A stretch of 64,000 nt of DNA, from assembly GCF_002929355.1 (NCBI RefSeq), contig NZ_PJIR01000004.1, positions 248,001 through 312,000 on the forward strand. The letters are read 5' to 3'. Of the stretch, positions 57,682 through 64,000 are shown piece by piece. How positions within the stretch are numbered: the first letter of the stretch is position 1; each line of letters starts with the position of its first letter. The notes beneath the pieces are model-generated. The model did not search any database, was not told where the DNA came from, and saw only the letters and a program-made list of their open reading frames with translations. Origin of the DNA: Arthrobacter sp. B0490. GTDB taxonomy: Bacteria; Actinomycetota; Actinomycetes; Actinomycetales; Micrococcaceae. A program made the translations under genes and the position numbers.

Positions 57682-58170
57682 CTACGGGAGTTCGACGACG
57701 TCGTTCTTCCCGACGTCCGGCTTGGAACCCGTCACGAGGCCCTTCACCATCTTCACGGCCGAGACCACGCGCGGCGCGTCCATGGACCAGTACTCGGCCG
57801 TCTCGGCGTCCACGTGGATGAGGGCCACGGAGGGGTCGTCCCGTCCGTCCTCGAACCAGGCGGACACCGACGGTCCCCACAGCTCGTCGATCTTGGCCTG
57901 GTCCTTCGTCAGGGTGGCGGTGCCGGCGATGGAGACGTAGCCCTTGCCCGTGCTCGCGGAGACGTTGACCTGCGGGTTGGCGCGGATCTCGTCGGCCTTG
58001 GGGGAGGGGTCCTCCGTGAAGAACCAGAGGTCTCCGTCGAAGTCCTTCGCCTGCAGGGCGAGCGGTCGGCTCACGAGCTGCCCGCTGAGGCTCACGGTGG
58101 TGAGGATCGCGATGTCGGCCTTGTCGAGGATGTCCTGTACTTCCTTCAAACCGTCCTGCTGGTCTGCCAC
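57682..58170 (-). CDS. Pyridoxamine 5'-phosphate oxidase-like flavin-binding protein
   Basis: A 162-residue split-barrel protein of the general-stress-protein-26 type: IAILTTVSLSGQLVSRPLALQ, GDLWFFTEDPSPKADEI and YVSIAGTATLTKDQAKIDELWGPSVSAWF. Such proteins bind FMN, FAD or F420; which one is not clear here. It lies near tadA on the same strand, with a 7-bp inverted repeat (58193-58217) between them. Confidence 0.88.
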   Translation of the reverse strand: MADQQDGLKEVQDILDKADIAILTTVSLSGQLVSRPLALQAKDFDGDLWFFTEDPSPKADEIRANPQVNVSASTGKGYVSIAGTATLTKDQAKIDELWGPSVSAWFEDGRDDPSVALIHVDAETAEYWSMDAPRVVSAVKMVKGLVTGSKPDVGKNDVVELP

Positions 58171-58219
58171 GTCTGCTCCTTCTCGAGGGGTTCTGCGTAT
58201 TTCATCAGCCTACGCAGTA

Positions 58220-58714
58220 TCAGGGGGTGCCGGAACCTGAGCGCTGCGCGGCGAAGAACTCCCTGAGCAGTGCGGCGCACTCGTCCTCCCGCACGCCCGG
58301 GACGACCTCCGTCCAGTGGTTGAGCCGCCGCTCGCGGAGGACGTCGAACACCGATCCCGACGCACCGGCCTTCTCGTCCCACGCCCCGAACACCACGCGC
58401 GGGATGCGCGCCAGGACGGACGCCCCGGCGCACATGGCACACGGCTCGAGGGTCACCACCAGCGTGCAGCCCTCGAGCCTCCACGCGCCCAGGCTGCGGG
58501 CTGCGGCGCGGATGGCCTGCACCTCGGCATGCGCGGTGGGGTCCCCGAGCTCCTCGCGCTGGTTCCGGCCCATCCCCAGCACCTCACCGTCGGGACCGAC
58601 GACGACGGCGCCGATCGGCACGTCCGCGCTGGGGCGCGCCAGCTCGGCCGCCTCCAGGGCCAGCCCCATCCACGCCCGGTGCTCGGGATCCACGGGCTGC
58701 AGGGCGGGGTTCAT
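58220..58714 (-). CDS. tadA: tRNA-specific adenosine deaminase
   Basis: A 164-residue deaminase converting A34 to inosine in tRNA-Arg(ACG). Zinc ligands are His62 (in HAEVQ, with Glu64) and Cys92 and Cys95 (PCAMC). NQREELGDPTAHAE and GVREDECAALLREFF match TadA. It is divergent from upp with only 23 bases between starts, so the two share promoter sequence. Confidence 0.96.
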   Translation of the reverse strand: MNPALQPVDPEHRAWMGLALEAAELARPSADVPIGAVVVGPDGEVLGMGRNQREELGDPTAHAEVQAIRAAARSLGAWRLEGCTLVVTLEPCAMCAGASVLARIPRVVFGAWDEKAGASGSVFDVLRERRLNHWTEVVPGVREDECAALLREFFAAQRSGSGTP

Positions 58715-58737
58715 GGGCTCAATGGTACTTTTGAGGA

Positions 58738-59373
58738 ATGCGAGTACTGGTAGTCGACCACCCCCTGGTAGCCCACAAACTCACGGTTCTCCGGGACAAG
58801 GACACGTCGTCGCCGGTGTTCCGGCTCCTCACCGAGGAGCTCGTCACCCTGCTGGCCTACGAGGCCACGCGCGAGGTCCGCGTCGAACCGGTGTCCATCG
58901 AGACGCCCGTCACCGCGACCCAGGGCACGGGCCTCGTGAAGCCCACACCGCTCGTGGTCCCCATCCTCCGTGCCGGCCTCGGGATGCTCGAGGGCATGAC
59001 GCGCCTGGTGCCGACGGCCGAGGTCGGCTTCCTCGGTATGGCCCGCAACGAGGAGACCCTCGAGGCCATCACCTACGCGGAGCGGCTGCCGGACGACCTG
59101 ACGGGACGCCAGGTCTTCGTGCTCGATCCCATGCTCGCCACCGGAGGCACGCTGCGCGAGGCCATCAAGTTCCTGTTCGCCAGGGGCGCCGCCGACATCA
59201 CCTGCATCTGCCTGCTCGCCGCGCCCGAGGGGCTCGCCACGCTGCAGGATGAGCTCCAGGGCCGCAACGTCACGATCGTCCTCGCCTCGATCGACGAGAG
59301 GCTCAACGAGAAGTCGTACATCGTGCCCGGCCTCGGAGACGCGGGAGACCGCCTCTACGGCGTCGTCGGCTAG
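58738..59373 (+). CDS. upp: Uracil phosphoribosyltransferase
   Basis: A 211-residue salvage enzyme (uracil + PRPP to UMP). [20 protein letters not shown] starts it; [15 protein letters not shown] and the PRPP motif [14 protein letters not shown] are visible, and [18 protein letters not shown] ends it. It is the typical size of the family. It is followed by an amino-acid permease after 90 bases. Confidence 0.97.
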   Translation: MRVLVVDHPLVAHKLTVLRDKDTSSPVFRLLTEELVTLLAYEATREVRVEPVSIETPVTATQGTGLVKPTPLVVPILRAGLGMLEGMTRLVPTAEVGFLGMARNEETLEAITYAERLPDDLTGRQVFVLDPMLATGGTLREAIKFLFARGAADITCICLLAAPEGLATLQDELQGRNVTIVLASIDERLNEKSYIVPGLGDAGDRLYGVVG

Positions 59374-59463
59374 GCCGGGTCACCGCCGACAGGTCGCGGA
59401 CAACAACCCGCGCAATCTCGTCAAGGGGTTGCGCGAGCGCGTGCGAGCGACTGCAATGGTGCG

Positions 59464-60801
59464 ATGGCGACGGACAGCGGCACGACAGAAGCGGGTGCGC
59501 AGGGCGGACTGAAGCGGGCGATCGGGGCTCCGCTCCTCTTCGCCTTCATCGTCGGCGACACCCTCGGGGCCGGCATCTACACGCTCGTCGGCACCATGGC
59601 CGACGACGTCGGGGGCGTGATCTGGCTGCCGCTGCTCATCGCGCTGGTGGTGGCGCTGCTCACCGCGGGGACCTACGCGGAGCTCATCACCAAGTACCCG
59701 CACGCCGGTGGTGCGGCGCGGTACATCGACCGGGCCTTCGGCATCCCCTACCTGTCCTTCCTCGTCGGGTTCCTCATGATGGCATCGGGCATCACCACGG
59801 CCGCAGCCCTCGCCAACGCCTTCGCCGGCGACTACCTCGCCGCCCTCATCGACGTACCGTCGGCTCCTGCGGCCGTGGTCTTCATCATCCTGCTGACACT
59901 GATCAACCTCCGCGGCGTCCGGGAATCCCTGACCGCCAACCTCGTCGCCTCGATCATCGAGGTGTCAGGCCTCGTGCTGGTCATCGTCCTCGCCGCCGTC
60001 GTGCTCGGCAGCGGCAACGGCGAGCCGGGTCGGCTCCTCGAGTTCGCGCCGGACGTGCCCCCGCTGGAGGGCGCCTTCGCGGCATCGGTCATCGCCTTCT
60101 TCTCGTTCCTGGGGTTCGAAGCGGCGGCCAACATGGCGGAGGAGGTCCGCGACCCCTCGAAGGCCTACCCCCGGGCACTCTTCGGAGCCATCGGCACCGC
60201 GGCCGTCGTCTATCTCCTGATCGCCCTCGGCGCGGTCATCGTCCTGCCGCCGGCGGAGCTCGCCCAGTCCACCGGGCCCCTGCTCGACGTCGTGAACGCC
60301 AGCGGCGTGGGCATCCCGTCCTGGCTGTTCAGCCTCATCGCACTGATTGCCATCGCCAACGGCGCCCTGCTGTTCATGGTGATGGCCAGCCGCGTGGGCT
60401 ACGGGCTGGCAGAAGCCGACCTCCTCCCGCGAGCCTTCGCCCGGGTGCTGCCGAACCGGCGCACACCCTGGGTCTCCATCGTCGTCGTCGCCGGGCTGAC
60501 CATCGTGCTGACCCTCTTCGGGGATCTCGCCACCCTTGCCGAGACCACCGTGCTCCTGCTGCTCCTGGTGTTCATCTCGGCCAACGTCAGCGTGCTCGTG
60601 CTCAAGAAGGACAAGATGGAGCACTCCCATTTCTCGGCGCCGCGGATCGTACCGATCCTCGCCATCCTCGCCAGCATCGCGCTGCTCGCCCAGCAGAGCG
60701 GCGTCGTCTGGCTCGGCGCCATCGCCTACATCGTGGTCGGGTCGCTGCTGTTCCTGGCGGCCCGCGCCGGCCGGAAGCGCGAGGCGCGCGTCTCGCGGTA
60801 G
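59464..60801 (+). CDS. APC superfamily amino acid permease
   Basis: A 445-residue membrane transporter with about 12 helices. The first helices carry IVGDTLGAGIYTLVG and YAELITKYPHAGGAARYIDRAF, the substrate-binding break typical of APC proteins, and later FLGFEAAANMAEEVRDPSKAYPRALF. It takes up amino acids or related amines; the substrate is not known. ATG 59464 is the first in frame with the conserved N-terminus. Confidence 0.9.
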   Translation: MATDSGTTEAGAQGGLKRAIGAPLLFAFIVGDTLGAGIYTLVGTMADDVGGVIWLPLLIALVVALLTAGTYAELITKYPHAGGAARYIDRAFGIPYLSFLVGFLMMASGITTAAALANAFAGDYLAALIDVPSAPAAVVFIILLTLINLRGVRESLTANLVASIIEVSGLVLVIVLAAVVLGSGNGEPGRLLEFAPDVPPLEGAFAASVIAFFSFLGFEAAANMAEEVRDPSKAYPRALFGAIGTAAVVYLLIALGAVIVLPPAELAQSTGPLLDVVNASGVGIPSWLFSLIALIAIANGALLFMVMASRVGYGLAEADLLPRAFARVLPNRRTPWVSIVVVAGLTIVLTLFGDLATLAETTVLLLLLVFISANVSVLVLKKDKMEHSHFSAPRIVPILAILASIALLAQQSGVVWLGAIAYIVVGSLLFLAARAGRKREARVSR

Positions 60802-60871
60802 CGGAGTGGCGGCGCTCCAGGCGTCGCCGCGTCGCCGTCCGCTCCGTCTCGCATGGCGGACAAAGTTCCTT

Positions 60872-60902
60872 TGTTACTTGCGCGTAGGCGAATGTTACGT
60901 GC
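60872..60902 (+). promoter_or_regulatory. Direct-repeat site upstream of the winged-helix gene
   Basis: TGTTACTTGC (60872-60881) and TGTTACGTGC (60893-60902) are direct repeats 21 bases apart, two helical turns. This tandem arrangement is what OmpR-type winged-helix dimers usually bind. The 326-base gap from 60802 to 61127 holds this and no gene. A role in autoregulation of the gene at 61128 is an inference. Confidence 0.45.
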
Positions 60903-61127
60903 AATAATTCCTTGCGTGAACATCCACTCACTCGCATCTGCAGCCGCGGTCCGCTGCCCGGACGTCCTGTCCGGGAATCAGCCGTGCTGTCATCGAATGC
61001 ACGCGTAGCGGTTACACCCAACCTCTTCCTACGCACTTCGAGCCCAACGGCGGGCATCCTCTTCATCCCGACCGGGCTCATCCCGCATTCGAGCCGCGAT
61101 GACGGCACACTTCACGAGGTGGTTTTC

Positions 61128-61934
61128 ATGTCAGTAAATCCCGGCTACGTCCATATCTCGCTCCGCTCTCCGCAGGGCTCCCAGGCCCGGCAGTCCTTCG
61201 GGCCGACCTTCCCCCAGCAGGCGCAGCAGGTACCGCGGTCGCACTCGCGCCTCCAGGCGGTGTCCGCTGACGCGCATCCCCTCAGCGCTCCCGTTCCCGT
61301 CGTCGCGCCCAACGGTGTCCCGGGCCCCCAGGCGGTCACGGGTGATACGACCGCACGCGGCTTCGTGCTCTACGTCGCGCTCGACGAGGCGACAGCCGCA
61401 GCGGCGGGGACCACCTTCTCGAAGCTCGCACAGGACGTCCGTGCCTACGTGCGTTCGCTCGTGCCCACGGCGGAGAGTCACGCGGCCGTGGCGCTCGCCC
61501 CGGCCGACGCCCCCGGTTCCGACATCGACGTCGTCCGCGCCGCCCTCGGCGATCCCACGGTGGCCCGCCGCCCGCGCCCCGATGCCGCCCCGGTCGCGGC
61601 CCAGGCCCGCCCCACAGGTGTGCTCATCGACCTGTCCAGGCGGGAGGTGCACCTCGACGGCGAGACGCTCAACCTGACCTTCAAGGAATTCGAACTCCTC
61701 AACTACCTGGTCGAGAACGCGACCCGCACCGTGGGCCGCGAGGAACTCCTCGGCGGACTCTGGCGGAACGCGGACGAGGTGCCGAACGAGCGGACCATCG
61801 ACGTCCACATCAGGCGCCTGCGCTCCAAGCTCGGACGCCTGGCCAACACCGTGCGGACCGTGCGGGGGCAGGGCTACCGCTTCTACGACCACCCCGAAGT
61901 GATCGTCTGGGCTGCTCCCGAGTACTCGATCTAG
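61128..61934 (+). CDS. OmpR/PhoB-type winged-helix protein without receiver domain
   Basis: A 268-residue protein. Residues about 165-258 are an OmpR/PhoB winged helix: LTFKEFELLNYLVENATRTVGREELL, ERTIDVHIRRLRSKLGRLANTVRTVRGQGYRF. The N-terminal half is not a receiver domain: it lacks the acidic DD/phospho-Asp/Lys pattern and is Pro/Gln/Ala-rich with one conserved-looking helix (FVLYVALDEATAAAAGTTFSKLAQDVRAYVRSLVP). No sensor kinase is adjacent. Its signal is therefore unknown. GAGGTGG precedes ATG 61128. Confidence 0.87.
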   Translation: MSVNPGYVHISLRSPQGSQARQSFGPTFPQQAQQVPRSHSRLQAVSADAHPLSAPVPVVAPNGVPGPQAVTGDTTARGFVLYVALDEATAAAAGTTFSKLAQDVRAYVRSLVPTAESHAAVALAPADAPGSDIDVVRAALGDPTVARRPRPDAAPVAAQARPTGVLIDLSRREVHLDGETLNLTFKEFELLNYLVENATRTVGREELLGGLWRNADEVPNERTIDVHIRRLRSKLGRLANTVRTVRGQGYRFYDHPEVIVWAAPEYSI

Positions 61935-61972
61935 GCCCTCTGGCGGCCGCAGGGACGCCATAGACTGCTGGG

Positions 61973-62509
61973 ATGGTTCCCCACCACGTGAAGAAGCTGA
62001 TGCTCCTGCGCCATGCGAAGGCCGAGTTCCAGCAGGGCGTGCCGGACCACGAGCGGTCGCTCAGTTCCAGGGGCCACGCCGACGCGCCGCTGGTGGGGCG
62101 CTGGATGGTGGAGCACGACACCGTACCGGACTTCATCCTCGTCTCCTCGGCCCTCCGTACCCGGCAGACGTGCACCTGGGTCTGCAAGGAGCTCGGGGAC
62201 AAGGCCCCCACGCCGAAGCTCGAGGACGAGCTCTACGCAGCGCGTCCGTCGGAGATGCTCGCGCTCATCAACCACGTGCCGCCGACCGTGACGAGCCTCC
62301 TCGTCATCGGGCACAACCCCGGCGTGCAGGAGCTGGCGATGCGCCTCGCGTCGGTGCGGTCGAGTGAGCACGCCGTCATGGACCTCGCCACCGATTACCC
62401 GACGGCCGGGCTCACCGTCCTCACCTACGACGGCGCGTGGGCCGAGCTCGACGGCCGCGACGCCGAGGTCACCGACTTCGTGGTGCGCAGGGCGCCGACC
62501 CTGCGCTAG
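61973..62509 (+). CDS. SixA-like histidine phosphatase
   Basis: A 178-residue histidine-phosphatase-superfamily protein. The RHG motif appears as LLRHAKAE (His14), with SSALRTRQTC and GHNPGVQELA for the second His. SixA removes phosphate from phosphohistidine in phosphorelays or PTS proteins; the target here is not shown. The start could also be GTG 61988. Confidence 0.9.
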   Translation: MVPHHVKKLMLLRHAKAEFQQGVPDHERSLSSRGHADAPLVGRWMVEHDTVPDFILVSSALRTRQTCTWVCKELGDKAPTPKLEDELYAARPSEMLALINHVPPTVTSLLVIGHNPGVQELAMRLASVRSSEHAVMDLATDYPTAGLTVLTYDGAWAELDGRDAEVTDFVVRRAPTLR

Positions 62510-62567
62510 GGACCCGAACCGCGACGCGGGGACGGTCCGGCCGGGTCCGGTGCCCGCATCCCGATCC

Positions 62568-63189
62568 CTAGTCCACCGAGCCCTCCTGCTCCCTTCCCGC
62601 GAGCTGCTGCCGTTGCCATGCGTACACTCCGGGCAGCCACTCCGTGCCGTACGTGGCCGACGGGCCGAGGCGAGGGTCCTCGGGTGTCCTGCCGTCCCGC
62701 AGGGCCCGCACGTAGGCGCGGTCCAGGTCGACCCGTCGCCGTACCGCACCGCCGCCACCGACCGATCCGTGACCGGGGACGACGACGTCGACATCGTTGG
62801 CAAGGTCCTCGAGCAGCCGCAGCCCCACGAGGTAGTCCCCGAGGGGAGTCGCGGCGTCCAGGTCGGGGAAGGGGATCAGGATGTCGGACAGCATGTCGCC
62901 GGCGACGAGGACGCGGTGCTCCTCGATCAGCAGCGCCGCATGGCCCTGGGCGTGCGCCGGATGCTCGATGATCCGGACGTCAGGGCCGTCCCAGGGGATC
63001 CGCGCAGTGCCCGCCGGCAGCCCGGTGATGAGGCCGAACAGCTCCAGCGGTATCTCGTCCGCGATCTCCGGGGGCAATCCCTCGGCGACGCGGGCCTGCC
63101 AGCCCGCGTCCGACAGCAGCTCGCGCATGAAGGCCGCGCCCCGGGCCGTCCCGTAGCGGGGCGCCTCGCCGAGTTCTGCGAGCCGGCAC
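62568..63189 (-). pseudogene. MBL-fold metallo-hydrolase, 5'-truncated
   Basis: The C-terminal two-thirds of a metallo-beta-lactamase-fold protein: VRIIEHPAHAQGHAALLIEEHRVLVAGDMLSDILIPF and VVVPGHGSVGGGG are the later metal-site strands. The expected N-terminal HxHxDH motif is absent. Family similarity continues in frame upstream of ATG 63128 (RLAELGEAPRYG, to about 63189) and then stops where sequence of the divergent aminotransferase gene begins. A 186-residue ORF from 63128 exists, but lacks half of the active site. Confidence 0.7.
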
Positions 63190-64000
63190 CGCCGAGCCGG
63201 AGCACGCGGTGATCGTCAGCGGCTTCCAGCAGGGACTCGTGCTCGCGCTGGGTGCACTCGCACGCTCCGGCGTCGAGCAGGTGGGGCTCGAGGACCCCGG
63301 ACCCCGACAGCACGACGAGATCGTCCGGCGCGCGGGGATGCGGCCGGTGGCCGTCCCCGTCGACGGTGCCGGCCTCGACGTCGACGCGCTGCGCCGCCCG
63401 GGCGCCCGCGCCGTCCTCGTCACGCCGGCCCACCAGTGCCCCACCGGGGTGGTGATGGGTCCCGAGCGGCGCCACGCCCTGGTCGCCTGGGCTGCGGAGG
63501 TGGACGGGATCATCCTCGAGGACGACTACGACGCCGAGTTCCGGTACGACCGGCAACCCGTGGGATCCCTGCAGGGACTCGCGCCCGACCGGGTCCTGGC
63601 GCTCGGGTCGCTGAGCAAGACCATGGCCCCCGGGATCCGCCTCGGCTGGCTGCTGGTGTCGCAGTCCCTGGTCGGCCCGGTGGTCCGGGAGAAACTCCTG
63701 ACCAGTCGCGGGGCTCCCGCCCTCGACCAGCTGGCCCTCGCGGTGCTGATGGAATCAGGGCGCTACGACCGGCATGTGCTGCGGATGCGGGAGGCCTACC
63801 GCATCCGCAGCGACGTCCTGGCGGGGGCGGTGGCGCAGCACGCGCCCGGACTGCGCCTGGTGGGGCTCGACGCCGGCTGCCACGCGGTCCTCGAACTCCC
63901 GGCGGGCGTCGCCGAGGCCGACGTCGTGCGGTCGGCGCTGCACCACGCGGTCCGGGTCCACGGGGTGTCGCACTACCGGGTCGATGCCCCGCGGGCGGCC
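63182..64000 (+). pseudogene. MocR-type PLP aminotransferase regulator, lacking its N-terminus (runs off right edge)
   Basis: An open frame without a start codon. It encodes the fold-type I aminotransferase part of a GntR/MocR regulator: EPEHAVIVSGFQQGLVLALGAL, LEDDYDAEFRYDRQPVGSL, then GSLSKTMAPGIRLGWLL with the PLP-binding Lys. The GntR winged-helix domain and the beginning of the aminotransferase domain (about 170 residues) are missing. The frame begins at the same point where the divergent MBL gene loses its 5' end, pointing to one deletion covering both promoters. The 3' part continues beyond the window. Confidence 0.72.

Noticed and set aside
60872..60902. A GlnR-type binding box upstream of the winged-helix gene
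   Set aside because: The repeats share GTTAC but are 21 rather than 22 bases apart, and the alternate GNAAC half-sites are not present.

Overview
The window is high-GC DNA (roughly 70% by eye) with dense gene packing, many GTG starts, frequent ATGA/GTGA overlaps between consecutive genes and hairpin terminators without T-tracts. Together with the gene content (Lhr helicase, DUF2236 and DUF4916-type proteins, an aspartokinase with an internal beta-subunit start, short SRP RNA next to dnaX/recR, LytR_C protein, DUF4232 lipoprotein), this points to an actinobacterial chromosome, most likely the Micrococcaceae (Arthrobacter and relatives). The family assignment is inference from protein character, not from a database search.

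Layout. 1-8.8 kb: fragment of a DNA-glycosylase-like gene, a secreted subtilase, lysC, an ABC-2 type exporter pair, recR and a RibD-C reductase. 8.9-13.9 kb: dnaX and gluQRS, the SRP RNA and tRNA-Ser(GGA). 13.9-18.5 kb: DUF2236 oxygenase-like protein, glutathione peroxidase, HAD phosphatase, ribokinase, a small conserved protein and a LytR_C membrane protein. 18.6-22.1 kb: a five-gene leftward operon headed by a TetR regulator with two palindromic operators. 22.1-23.5 kb: a DUF559/AbiEi-like gene bracketed by near-identical inverted repeats. 23.5-32.5 kb: tgt and metabolic or hypothetical genes (NUDIX, VOC, YdeI-like, enoyl-reductase-like, GH76-like, SDR plus acyl-CoA dehydrogenase). 32.8-36.2 kb: ppc and a decayed quinone-oxidoreductase pseudogene. 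36.2-45 kb: leftward membrane proteins, a pseudouridine synthase, Nei-type glycosylase and Lhr. 45-47 kb: membrane protein, lipoprotein and rlmH.

47.3-53.9 kb is the most distinctive block: a tightly overlapping rightward operon encoding an IspD/TarI-like cytidylyltransferase fused to an SDR, a LicD-like domain fused to a methyltransferase, a 79-residue coiled-coil protein, a GH1-like glycosidase, a glycosyltransferase and, just downstream, a metallophosphoesterase. It reads as an uncharacterised pathway that makes a CDP-polyol and modifies a surface glycan or teichoic-acid-like polymer.

54-64 kb: DJ-1/PfpI protein, membrane proteins, an efflux-like gene plus MerR regulator with a 19-bp-spacer promoter, tRNA-Ser(CGA), PPOX-type flavoprotein, tadA, upp, an amino-acid permease, an orphan OmpR-type winged-helix protein and a SixA-like phosphatase. 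The right end holds two divergent genes (an MBL-fold hydrolase and a MocR-type aminotransferase) that both lack their 5' parts and abut at about 63.19 kb, as if one deletion or a misassembly removed both starts.
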